Source: DASXUC01 sp036505015 (GTDB lineage Bacteria > Sysuimicrobiota > Sysuimicrobiia > Sysuimicrobiales > Kaftiobacteriaceae). From it: a stretch of DNA of 11,263 nt. The notes under the pieces are model-generated. The model had not been told where the DNA came from, made no database searches, and worked only from the letters and a program-made list of their open reading frames with translations. The stretch lies in NCBI GenBank assembly GCA_036505015.1, contig DASXUC010000021.1, positions 1 to 11,263 on the forward strand, written 5' to 3'. Positions 1 to 6,822 of the stretch are shown in pieces (within the stretch, counting starts at the first letter, position 1; each line of letters starts with the position of its first letter). Both the position numbers and the translations under genes were made by a program.

Positions 1-696
1 CAGGGTTGCCTCGGGGTGAGCCGTGGCCCGTAAGTACGCTTCGGCCAGCTCGAGATCTTCGGGGACCGTGATCTTCAGATTGGAGGGCGAGTCTTCGACC
101 ATGCGGACCGGATGTCCGGTGTACTCGACCAGCGCCGCGTCATCGGAGGCGCGTAGCCCGTCGGTCAGCGCGCGATCGTGCGCTTGGCGCAGCAGGTCGC
201 TGCGGAAAGCCTGGGGCGTGTGCGCGGCCCACAACCGCGTCCGGTCAAGCGTTTCAATTACCTGGCCCTGTTCAACGAGCTTGACGGTCTGGCGAATTGG
301 GATGCCGGCCGATGCGGCCCCGAACTCACCGGCGACACCGATGACGGCATCGATTAGCGAGGGGCGGACGAGCGGACGGACGCCATCGTGCACGGCCACG
401 ATTGGCGTCTCCCCGACAACAGAGAGTCCGGAGAACACAGAGGCCTGGCGGTCCTCACCGCCGGCGACGACCGCGTCGATCTTCGCGCACCGTGCCTGGG
501 CGAGCTGCACCTGCGCGCGCGGGATGTCACGCAACTGGACTACAATAATGATGCGGTCAACGAGGGCGGCGGCCTCGAGCGCCCGGACCGTGTGAACGAG
601 GACAGGCGTCCCCGCCAGGGTCAGGAACGGTTTGCCGTCGGGAGTGCCCATGCGGTCCCCCCGGCCGGCGGCCACGACCACGACCGCAGCCCTCAT
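1..696 (-). CDS. ispD: 2-C-methyl-D-erythritol 4-phosphate cytidylyltransferase (IspD), 3' end cut by window edge
   Basis: IspD is a cytosolic enzyme of the MEP isoprenoid pathway. It joins MEP and CTP to give CDP-methylerythritol and pyrophosphate. The minus strand reads open for 232 codons from ATG at 696 to the window edge; E. coli IspD is 236 residues, so only a few residues are probably missing. Visible family motifs are the N-terminal nucleotide loop AAGRGDRMG (residues 9-17) with K22, GGEDRQASVFSGL (79-91), VHDGVRPLV (102-110), LDRTRLWAAHTPQ (150-162) and NLKITVPEDLELAEAYL (206-222). An AGGGGTGG ribosome-binding site at 701-708 lies 4 bases before the ATG. One oddity: the conserved Asp in the usual D-T-[IVM]-K motif (Asp106 of E. 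coli) reads Gln here (PIRQTVK, Q136). It is divergent from the phosphatase gene and separate from the large operon. The family assignment is very likely; activity is less certain because of Q136. Confidence 0.93.
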   Translation of the reverse strand, partial: MRAAVVVVAAGRGDRMGTPDGKPFLTLAGTPVLVHTVRALEAAALVDRIIIVVQLRDIPRAQVQLAQARCAKIDAVVAGGEDRQASVFSGLSVVGETPIVAVHDGVRPLVRPSLIDAVIGVAGEFGAASAGIPIRQTVKLVEQGQVIETLDRTRLWAAHTPQAFRSDLLRQAHDRALTDGLRASDDAALVEYTGHPVRMVEDSPSNLKITVPEDLELAEAYLRATAHPEATL

Positions 697-855
697 CGTC
701 CCACCCCTGTCTGTAATACGCTGGTCAGGAACATGCCATGCTCCTCATCGAGCAGCGGAGTCATGCTCCGTGGCTGGGACAATTCGGTGGGTTCGTCCCA
801 GGTCCCCGCCACCGCCTGGGGGAACCTCCCTCCCTACCGCAGTACAAAGAACACT
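697..855. promoter_or_regulatory. Divergent intergenic region rich in inverted repeats
   Basis: This 159-bp gap separates the divergent ispD and HAD phosphatase genes and must hold at least one promoter. No convincing -35/-10 pair was found on either strand. It contains a run of perfect inverted repeats: TGCTC/GAGCA at 739-754, CGGAG/CTCCG at 756-770, CTGGGAC/GTCCCAG at 774-801 (14-base loop) and CCCAGG/CCTGGG at 797-820. The last two share bases 797-801, so they are mutually exclusive folds. CATGCTCC occurs twice, at 737-744 and 762-769. No U-tract follows any stem, so none is a standard intrinsic terminator. Confidence 0.5.
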
Positions 856-1497
856 GTGCGATTCACCACGGTGTTGTTCGATCTTGACGGGACGCTCGTC
901 GACTCGTTCGAGCTGATCGTCCAGGGCTTCCGCCATGCCATCCGAGCGGTGCGGAACCGAGAGGCCACCGACGACGAGGTCTTCGCACGATGGGGGGAGC
1001 CGCTGCGGATCCGGCTGGAATCGATTGCTCCCCCTGAGCAGCTACCGGAGCTATTCACTGCCTACACCACCTTCTACCAGGAACATCACGATCGGCTGGC
1101 ACGACTCTTTCCAGGCGTCGCGGAGATGATCGGGCAGCTGGCCCGCCTCGGCTGCGCGCTGGGCGTGGTGACGTCAAAGCGGCGGACCACGACCGAGCAC
1201 GACCTGGAGGTATTTGGCCTGGCCCCGTTCATCCGCGCTGCGGTGACCTCGGACGATGTCAGCGTGTTCAAGCCGGCAGCCGATCCCGTGCAGGAAGCCC
1301 TGCGCCGGTTGGGCGGGGAAGCGCGGGACGCGTTGATGGTCGGCGATGCGGTCTTCGACATTTGCTCCGGCACGGCGGCGGGAGTCGCGACCGCGGCGGC
1401 GCTGTGGGGGACACGGGACCGGGAGGCGGTGCTCGCCGCCGCACCGGATTACGTCGTGGAGCGGCCGGAGGAAGTGCCGCCGCTGGTGGCGGGATAG
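856..1497 (+). CDS. HAD-superfamily phosphatase, PpaX / phosphoglycolate-phosphatase type
   Basis: A predicted 213-residue cytosolic phosphatase. HAD motifs are complete: FDLDGT with nucleophile D9 and acid D11, motif II VVTSKR (T106), motif III lysine K139 in VFKPAADP, and motif IV VGDAVFDI (D164, D168). The cap sequence with EHHDRL (76-81), then FPGV and KRRTTTEHDLEVFGL, resembles Bacillus pyrophosphatase PpaX (about 216 residues), which hydrolyses pyrophosphate. Phosphoglycolate phosphatase and other small phosphosugars are alternative substrates. I chose GTG at 856 because the hydrophobic strand and motif I start immediately after it; the frame is open much further upstream but that part looks non-coding. 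No clear ribosome-binding site precedes the GTG, so translation may be leaderless or start at ATG 763-765. The last 49 bases overlap the end of the convergent ABC ATPase gene. Confidence 0.85.
   Translation: MRFTTVLFDLDGTLVDSFELIVQGFRHAIRAVRNREATDDEVFARWGEPLRIRLESIAPPEQLPELFTAYTTFYQEHHDRLARLFPGVAEMIGQLARLGCALGVVTSKRRTTTEHDLEVFGLAPFIRAAVTSDDVSVFKPAADPVQEALRRLGGEARDALMVGDAVFDICSGTAAGVATAAALWGTRDREAVLAAAPDYVVERPEEVPPLVAG
1427..1446 (-). terminator. GC-rich hairpin just past the operon's last stop codon (possible weak terminator)
   Basis: A perfect 6-bp stem (CGGTGC / GCACCG, 8-base loop) lies 2 bases beyond the ATPase stop codon, inside the convergent phosphatase gene. There is no run of T on the minus strand after it, so it would be at most a pause or mRNA-end hairpin. 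It may be a chance product of a GC-rich coding sequence. Confidence 0.22.
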
Positions 1498-2558
1498 ATC
1501 GTCGCCTGCGTCACCGACAGGCGGACATTGTCGCCAGCCGGGACGGCGCTGCCGGCGGGGACCGCCACCCGAATCGTTTCCGATCCAACCTGGACCAGGT
1601 AGTCGACGACATCACCAAGGTACGTCCGCCGGATGATGCGCCCGTGCAGCGACCCCTCCGGGTCGAGCCGCAGCGCCTCCGGTCGGACGCAGACGAGCAC
1701 GGCGCCTTCCACGGGACCTGGAAACGCGGATGGCGCCGGGATAGTGAACACATTGGGCGGTCCGTTACGCAGCCTCACCCGCACGCCCGCCGCATCCGAC
1801 CCTACGACCTCCCCCGGGAGGAAATTCGCGACGCCGAGGAATGCCGCGACAAACGGCGTCGCCGCATGTTCGTAGATGGCCTCGGGGGTGCCGACCTGGA
1901 CGATCTCTCCGAACGACATAACCGCGATGCGGTGCGACATCACCATCGCCTCGGCCTGATCGTGGGTCACGTAGACGACCGTAATGCCGAGCCGGCCCTG
2001 CAGCTCCTTGATTTCAAACCGCATCTCCTCGCGCAGGCGGGCGTCGAGGTTCGAGAGCGGTTCGTCCAGCAACAGCACCGCCGGTTCCATGACAAGCGCG
2101 CGGGCCAGTGCGATACGCTGCTGCTGGCCGCCGGAGAGTTCATGCGGATAGCGCCGGTCGAGCTGCCCCAGCTGCACGAGCGCGAGGGCACGCCGGGTGC
2201 GTGCGTCGATCTCCGACCGGCTCAGCCCGGCGCGCTTCAGCGGATAGGCCACGTTGTGAAACGCCGTCATGTGTGGCCAGACCGCGTAACTCTGGAACAC
2301 CATCCCCATGCCGCGGCGCTCCGGAGGCGTCATCACGTTGTCCTCGGCCGAGGACACGACGCGGTTGTCAACGAGGATGCGCCCCGTTGTGGGCCGGATG
2401 AAGCCGGCGATCATCCGCAGCGTCGTGGTCTTACCGCATCCGGACGGGCCCAGCAGTGTGACGAACTCGCCGTCGGCAACGGTGAGGGTGAGGTCACGAA
2501 CGGCCCAGAGGTGACCGCCGTAGGACTTGCCGAGACGTTCGAGGCGCAGTTCGGCCAT
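1449..2558 (-). CDS. ABC importer ATP-binding protein (FbpC/PotA/UgpC type)
   Basis: A 369-residue ATPase that powers the importer encoded by the two preceding genes. In order: Walker A GPSGCGKT (37-44), Q-loop Q89 in MVFQSYAVWPHM, signature LSGGQ (141-145), Walker B VLLLDEP (161-167), D-loop SNLD, and switch histidine H199 in YVTHDQAEAM. A C-terminal TOBE-like beta domain runs from about 245 to 355 (VRPEALRL at 291-298). This length and the TOBE domain are typical of the Fe3+, polyamine, 2-aminoethylphosphonate and sugar importer subfamily, which the ATPase alone cannot split further. It is the last operon gene, with its ATG 4 bp after the permease stop. About 15 C-terminal residues and the stop codon (ATSGGTSSGRSTT) are encoded in DNA also used by the convergent phosphatase gene and look like a non-conserved tail. 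Confidence 0.95.
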   Translation of the reverse strand: MAELRLERLGKSYGGHLWAVRDLTLTVADGEFVTLLGPSGCGKTTTLRMIAGFIRPTTGRILVDNRVVSSAEDNVMTPPERRGMGMVFQSYAVWPHMTAFHNVAYPLKRAGLSRSEIDARTRRALALVQLGQLDRRYPHELSGGQQQRIALARALVMEPAVLLLDEPLSNLDARLREEMRFEIKELQGRLGITVVYVTHDQAEAMVMSHRIAVMSFGEIVQVGTPEAIYEHAATPFVAAFLGVANFLPGEVVGSDAAGVRVRLRNGPPNVFTIPAPSAFPGPVEGAVLVCVRPEALRLDPEGSLHGRIIRRTYLGDVVDYLVQVGSETIRVAVPAGSAVPAGDNVRLSVTQATIYPATSGGTSSGRSTT

Positions 2559-2562
2559 GCGG

Positions 2563-4281
2563 TCAGCGCACCACTTCCCGCACCGTGGCGATGCGCGTGA
2601 CGAGGTGCAGCGTCACGAGCACGGTCGTCACCATCAGGGCGACCGCGGCCGACAGCGCGATCTTCCCTTCCTCATGCAGGCCGAAGACCACCACCCCGAT
2701 CGTTTCGTTGCCGGCCGAGAACAACAGAATGGACAGCGTCAGCTCGACCATCGCCGGCATGAACACGAGGAACCAGCCGGCGGCGATGCTGGGGCGGATG
2801 ATCGGCAGCACGACGTCGCGGAACGCCTGCCCGCCCGTGGAGCCGCTGATGCGGGCCGCTTCCTCCAGCGAGTCGTGGACCTGCGTCATCCCGGCCATGA
2901 CGGTCCGCACGCCAAAGACGAGGAATCGCGCGACGTATGCCAGGAGGATGATCCAGATGGTGTTGTACAGCCGTAGCTGGAGTACGGGAACCGGCCGCAG
3001 CCAGGCCAGGATCATCGCCAGGGCCACGACGGTTCCCGGCACGGCATAGGGAATCGAGATCAGCAGCTCCAGCACGTTCCCGCCCCGGACGCGGACCCGC
3101 GCGATCAGATAGGCGAGGGCGACCGACAGCGCCACGATGATCGTCGCGGCCCCGGCAGACAGCCCCAGACTGTTGAAGAACGCCCGCTGCACCTTCGGGA
3201 TGCCGGTGAGCACGGTCGCAAAGTGCTGCAGCGTCAGGTTCTCCGCAGCCGGTGGCAGCCCGTAGGCCCGAATCACTGCCGTGAGGAGGGTGGCGCCCAT
3301 GGGAAGGATGACGCTGACGAACCCAAAGAGACCCAGCGCGCCGACCAGCGCCCACTTCCAACGCCCCAGCGTCACGCGCTGCACGCTCGTCGATTGCCCG
3401 GTGACCACCGCGAACCGTCCGCGGCGCAGGATAAGCCGCTGCAGCCAGAGGAGAATGCCCGCCGTCACGACCAGGTACATCGACAGCGCCGCGGCCACCT
3501 GCAGGTTGTTGGGCATGTCGAAGTTCAAGATCGTCGCGTAGATCTTGGTGGGCAGCACAAAGTAGCGGGCGGGGAACCCCAGCACGGCCGGGATCCCGAA
3601 ATTCGCCAGCGATGACATGAACAGCAAGAGGCCTCCGGCCAGGATACCGGGCAGCATCAGCGGCAGCGTGATCTCTCGAAGGACGTGAACGGTCCGCGCG
3701 CCGGAGATGCGGGCGGCCTCCTCCAGCGCCGGATTCATCCGTTCCAACACGCCGCGCATCGCCGCATAGACGATCGGATAGCCGTACAGCGTGAGCACGA
3801 ACACGATCCCCACCGGACCATAGATCACGAGCAGCGGGTCGGGGGAACCGGACAGCGCCATCCAGATCTGATTGAGGTACCCGACCGGGCTGAGCAGGTA
3901 GACCCACGCGATCGCCCCGATGAACGGCGGGATCATATACGGGAGCAGGACGACGGTCTCCCAGTACCGGCGTCCCGGCAGATCGGTCCGGCCGAGGAGC
4001 CACGCCAGCGCCGTGCCCAGCGCCGTGCCCAACACCGCGGATAGCGCCGACACCACTAGACTGTTGTACAGGGTGGCAAACGTGCCGGGATCCTGCACCG
4101 TCCGCAGCACGGTCGCCAGCGTTGGCCGGCCGTTGAGGAGAAAGGCATTCGCGACGAGGGTGATGGACGGGTAGACGATCAGAACGAGCAGGACGAGCCC
4201 CGCAGTGCTCCCCGCGCCGAGCGCGGCCCACCGCAGCAGGCCGCGGCCCGGCGCACCGGCGCGAGGAACCGTCAGGCTCAA
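2563..4281 (-). CDS. ABC importer permease, two fused permease domains (FbpB/ThiP/PhnU-V type)
   Basis: A 572-residue inner-membrane protein with two tandem copies of the binding-protein-dependent permease domain, forming the channel with the downstream ATPase. Each half has the cytoplasmic EAA loop that docks on the ATPase: EEAARISGARTVHVLREITLP (187-207) and EEAARISGSTGGQAFRDVVLP (473-493). About twelve hydrophobic segments are seen, the first near residues 20-40 and the second half starting near 310. Fused double permeases are typical of the Fe3+-type family (FbpB, ThiP). The start is inferred: the only candidate directly after the upstream stop is TTG at 4281, and no purine-rich ribosome-binding site is visible, so translational coupling to the binding-protein gene is likely. 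The frame is the same as that of the binding protein, separated by one TAG. Confidence 0.93.
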   Translation of the reverse strand: MSLTVPRAGAPGRGLLRWAALGAGSTAGLVLLVLIVYPSITLVANAFLLNGRPTLATVLRTVQDPGTFATLYNSLVVSALSAVLGTALGTALAWLLGRTDLPGRRYWETVVLLPYMIPPFIGAIAWVYLLSPVGYLNQIWMALSGSPDPLLVIYGPVGIVFVLTLYGYPIVYAAMRGVLERMNPALEEAARISGARTVHVLREITLPLMLPGILAGGLLLFMSSLANFGIPAVLGFPARYFVLPTKIYATILNFDMPNNLQVAAALSMYLVVTAGILLWLQRLILRRGRFAVVTGQSTSVQRVTLGRWKWALVGALGLFGFVSVILPMGATLLTAVIRAYGLPPAAENLTLQHFATVLTGIPKVQRAFFNSLGLSAGAATIIVALSVALAYLIARVRVRGGNVLELLISIPYAVPGTVVALAMILAWLRPVPVLQLRLYNTIWIILLAYVARFLVFGVRTVMAGMTQVHDSLEEAARISGSTGGQAFRDVVLPIIRPSIAAGWFLVFMPAMVELTLSILLFSAGNETIGVVVFGLHEEGKIALSAAVALMVTTVLVTLHLVTRIATVREVVR

Positions 4282-4287
4282 CGTCGG

Positions 4288-5304
4288 CTACGGCGTAATG
4301 CCGAAGATTTCCCCAAAGGTCTTGCGGATCAAATCGCGGTTCTTCTGGATGAAATCCAGGTTGACCCGGATGATCTTGAGCCCTGAAATGTCGGGCGTGC
4401 CCGGTGGGTACGGGATGCCGTCGAGCACCGGAATGTAGGAGCGGGACACGAACAGCCGCTGCGCCTCGGGTGTATACAGGTAGTTCACGAAGGCCTGCGC
4501 CGCCGCCACGTTCGACGTACCGTTGAGAATCGCAATCGGGGTTGGGATCAGCAGCGCGCCCTGCTCAGGCCAGATGTGGTCGACAGGCGACCCTTGCGCC
4601 TTGAGGTTGCGCACGAAGAAGTCCACGATCTGAGCGATCACAATCTCGCCGGATGCCAGCTTCTGCGCGACGTCGCCGTTGCTGTTCAACACGACCGCGC
4701 CGTTGGCGCGCAGCCGGCGGTAGTAGTCCCAGCCGAACTCCGGCATACTGGCAAACGTCCCGACATGATTGAATGCGGCCCCGGAGACGAACGGGCTGGG
4801 CATCCCGGCCTTCCCCCGGTAGCGGGTGGCCGCCAGGTCGTTCCAGCCGGTCGGCTTGAAGCGCACGATCCGGGTGTTGTAGGCGACGACGTTGAAAATC
4901 AGCCGCACCTCATGCATCTTGTTGTCGCCGTAATGGTAGCGGCTGTCAACGCGGCGGCCCGCGGGCGGGCTGTACGCCAGGAGCAGATCGCGTCCGGCCA
5001 GCATGCGGAAGAAGTCGATGTCCGCGAACCAGATCACGTCGGCCTGGATCTTGCCGGCTTGGAGCTCCGCCTGGATCTTGGACACCACTGGCCCCGACCC
5101 CGCGCGGAAGACGTTCACGCGCACGCCGGGATTGCGCTGCATGAAGTCGCGGGTGAGCAGGTTCACGTCGTCATCCGACTCCGAAGTGTACAGCGTGATC
5201 GTCCCCGACGGCGCCGGGGCGGCGGCGGCGGGAAGATTGACCACCATCAGCGCGGCCGCCAAACCGCACAGAATCAGCGCCTGCAACAGGCGAGTGATAC
5301 GCAT
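4288..5304 (-). CDS. Extracellular solute-binding protein of the Fe3+/phosphonate/sugar-phosphate importer class
   Basis: A 338-residue exported binding protein that should capture the importer's substrate outside the membrane. ATG at 5304 is chosen because a strong GGAGGAGG site (5311-5318) sits 6 bases upstream and a signal peptide follows: basic MRITR, hydrophobic core 6-24, probable Sec cleavage near AAA-A-P (27-30). The one early cysteine (C13) lacks a lipobox. The mature part shows the family pattern: ITLYTSESDDD, VFRAGSG (65-71), ADVIWFAD (88-95), AYNTRIV, GWNDLA, GKAGMPSPFVSGAA (164-177), GWDYYRRLRANGA, ASGEIVIAQIVDFF and IPTPIAIL (253-260). FbpA uses a C-terminal tyrosine pair for iron; I could not identify an equivalent, so iron is not supported. 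With a sugar isomerase and SorC regulator in the same operon, an anionic sugar or sugar phosphate (compare AfuA) is a better guess. Confidence 0.9.
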   Translation of the reverse strand: MRITRLLQALILCGLAAALMVVNLPAAAAPAPSGTITLYTSESDDDVNLLTRDFMQRNPGVRVNVFRAGSGPVVSKIQAELQAGKIQADVIWFADIDFFRMLAGRDLLLAYSPPAGRRVDSRYHYGDNKMHEVRLIFNVVAYNTRIVRFKPTGWNDLAATRYRGKAGMPSPFVSGAAFNHVGTFASMPEFGWDYYRRLRANGAVVLNSNGDVAQKLASGEIVIAQIVDFFVRNLKAQGSPVDHIWPEQGALLIPTPIAILNGTSNVAAAQAFVNYLYTPEAQRLFVSRSYIPVLDGIPYPPGTPDISGLKIIRVNLDFIQKNRDLIRKTFGEIFGITP

Positions 5305-5310
5305 CGTTGT

Positions 5311-5318
5311 CCTCCTCC
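5311..5318 (-). promoter_or_regulatory. Strong Shine-Dalgarno of the solute-binding protein gene
   Basis: GGAGGAGG on the minus strand, 6 bases before ATG at 5304, is the strongest ribosome-binding site in the operon. It lies in the operon's longest gap (35 bp) and settles the start of the binding protein, rejecting the upstream in-frame ATG at 5385. Stronger initiation fits the usual need for excess binding protein over permease. Confidence 0.8.
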
Positions 5319-5339
5319 GACTGATGATTCGGTCTTCCT

Positions 5340-6554
5340 TCATGCGCGGGCGGATGCCTGCGCGTACTCCACCGATGCCCGCCACAACTCCTCAAACTGG
5401 GCTTTGTTCCAGCGCGCCAGCTCCACTCCGGCGCTGATCGAAAAACCCTCTAGGGCGATGGCCCCCCGGTACCGCTGCAGCGCACCCAGCACTCGGACCA
5501 GGTCGCGTTCTCCCTGCCCCAGCGGCAGGTGCAGCCGCGTCTCGTCCGCATCGCTGAGGTGAACGTGGATGACGCGGTCGAGCCCGCTGATAAACTCGAC
5601 TTCGTCCTGGCCCCACGGGATGTGCGCGACGTCGAGCACCGTGCCGACGTTGGGGCGCCCCACCTCGTCGACCAGCCGGTTGGCCTGCTCGGGCAGGATC
5701 ACGAATTCCGTCTGGCGGGCCTCCATGTGTTCTACGCCTACCCGCATCTGCAGGTTCGCCGCGTGGTCCGCGATCTCACGCACTCCGGTCACCAGCACCG
5801 GCCAGTACGTCTCTCCGTCATCATGGGGCGCGGTGGTGTGCCCGGGGTGCATGACGATCAGCGACGTTCCCAGCGCCGCGGCCAGGTCCACCGATCGGTG
5901 CAGCGCATCCATCGACGCCGACGCGATGGCCTCGACGCGAGAGGTGACGTTGAGATCCCAGCTCAACAAGTGCACCGTCACGGCGAGACCGAGTGCGCGG
6001 ATTCGCGCGGCAAGCGCCGCGGGGTCGGCTCCCTCCCGCAGCAGCTGGTACGCCCACAACTCGACGCCGTCATAGCCTAGCTCGTGCGCAACGTCGAGGA
6101 TCTCGGTCGTCGCGTGCGCCCACAGCAGCGGTGCGCTCAGCAAGACCTGGCTGCGCCGCCGGATGGCCGGGAGGTCACCGATCACCGGCGGGACGGTGGA
6201 CCGCGTCGGGGCGGCGCGGGATCGCCGCGGCCGGATGATGTCCATGGTGGTGCGCAGTTCGGCCGCCACGCGGAACGGCTTGGTCAGCACACGGCCGGGA
6301 AACGACGCGATGAAGTCCCGCGGACTGCGCATGAACTCGGTCGTGATGTCGAACGGCTTGGCCAGCAGTCGGCGCATCACGCTTTCCGTGTACTGTTCCA
6401 TGAACTGCAGGGTGTGCACGACCTGGGCGCGGCCGCAGGTGATACAGGTCACGCGGGACAGGCCGCCCACGCCGGCGCTGACCAGATGCACCGTGGTCCG
6501 CCGGCACCGCGCGCAGTGCAGGGAAACTTCGTATCGTTCGCCGGCGGCAGGCAC
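5340..6554 (-). CDS. Sugar phosphate isomerase/epimerase-like TIM barrel with fused N-terminal zinc ribbon
   Basis: A 404-residue two-part protein. Residues 1-45 hold a four-cysteine zinc-ribbon pattern, CARC (14-17) and CITC (37-40). Residues 46-110 are a helical, basic linker with an internal repeat: AKPFDITTEF (65-74) and TKPFRVAAEL (91-100). From about 137 the protein is a xylose-isomerase-like TIM barrel (AP-endonuclease-2 superfamily, PF01261) with its metal and catalytic residues: E165 (GVELW), H195, H236 in VMHPGH, E275 in GVEHME, D308 and H311 in LDVAH, H332 in HVHLSD, and E369 in LEG. It probably isomerises or epimerises a keto-sugar or its derivative; the exact reaction is not deducible. 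Start is GTG at 6554, 7 bp after the lipoyl gene stop, with only a weak GAG upstream. The zinc ribbon recalls small stand-alone proteins of Bacillota (from memory). The fusion is the odd point; the ribbon may be a regulatory or binding module. Confidence 0.85.
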   Translation of the reverse strand: MPAAGERYEVSLHCARCRRTTVHLVSAGVGGLSRVTCITCGRAQVVHTLQFMEQYTESVMRRLLAKPFDITTEFMRSPRDFIASFPGRVLTKPFRVAAELRTTMDIIRPRRSRAAPTRSTVPPVIGDLPAIRRRSQVLLSAPLLWAHATTEILDVAHELGYDGVELWAYQLLREGADPAALAARIRALGLAVTVHLLSWDLNVTSRVEAIASASMDALHRSVDLAAALGTSLIVMHPGHTTAPHDDGETYWPVLVTGVREIADHAANLQMRVGVEHMEARQTEFVILPEQANRLVDEVGRPNVGTVLDVAHIPWGQDEVEFISGLDRVIHVHLSDADETRLHLPLGQGERDLVRVLGALQRYRGAIALEGFSISAGVELARWNKAQFEELWRASVEYAQASARA

Positions 6555-6561
6555 GCTCGGT

Positions 6562-6822
6562 TCACTCGTCGGGAAGCGACTCGCCCGGCTGCAGGATGTA
6601 GGCGATCACCGTGGCCACCGGCACCGTCTCGCCGGGAGCGGCGCGGATGCCGGTCAGAATCCCCGCGGCGGGCGCCTCGATTTCCATGTTGACTTTGTCG
6701 GTCTCCACTTCCACGAGCGGGTCCCCCTCACGGACCGGATGGCCTTCCCGCGCCAGCCAGCGGACGATGACGCCGGTTTCCATCATCATATCGAACTTCG
6801 GAAGGATGACGGGTTTGGCCAT
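6562..6822 (-). CDS. Stand-alone lipoyl-domain carrier protein
   Basis: An 86-residue protein that is a single lipoyl domain. It reads PKFDMMMETGVIVRWL (8-23), then the hairpin ETDKVNMEIEAPAAG (40-54) with K43 as the expected lipoylation site, GxxV turn TVPVATVIAYI, and the tail PGESLPDE. It should act as the swinging arm that accepts the acyl group from the E1 encoded just upstream. The E. coli-type E2 needs further subunit-binding and acyltransferase domains (usually about 400 residues in all); these are absent here and not found elsewhere in the window. The ATG at 6822 overlaps the last base of the E1 beta TAA stop, so translation is coupled. A biotin carrier is less likely because the lysine motif is ETDKV rather than AMKM. 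E2 transferase and E3 would have to come from other loci. Confidence 0.9.
   Translation of the reverse strand: MAKPVILPKFDMMMETGVIVRWLAREGHPVREGDPLVEVETDKVNMEIEAPAAGILTGIRAAPGETVPVATVIAYILQPGESLPDE

Noticed and set aside
774..820. T-arm-like GGTTCG sequence suggesting a tRNA or T-box element
   Set aside because: No acceptor, D or anticodon arm can be drawn around it, and no T-box consensus is present on either strand.
388..855. Long upstream extension of the phosphatase frame (start at 388)
   Set aside because: It overlaps ispD antisense, has no recognisable sequence, and the HAD fold begins directly after GTG 856.
1362..2600. Plus-strand ORF of 412 codons opposite the ATPase gene
   Set aside because: A shadow of the ABC ATPase in a GC-rich genome: no family motif, Arg/His-rich composition, and the minus strand carries all Walker motifs.
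2672..4231. Minus-strand ORF of 519 codons inside the permease gene
   Set aside because: An alternative frame of the permease with Arg/Gly/Ala-rich nonsense sequence; the overlapping frame has proper membrane segments and EAA loops.
5262..5268. Possible lipobox at Cys13 of the binding protein
   Set aside because: The residues before the cysteine are LIL, lacking the small residue required at -1; a normal Sec cleavage site follows after residue 28 or so.
5305..5385. Longer start (ATG at 5385) for the solute-binding protein
   Set aside because: It would overlap the isomerase gene and put 27 charged residues before the signal peptide; the strong GGAGGAGG site supports 5304.
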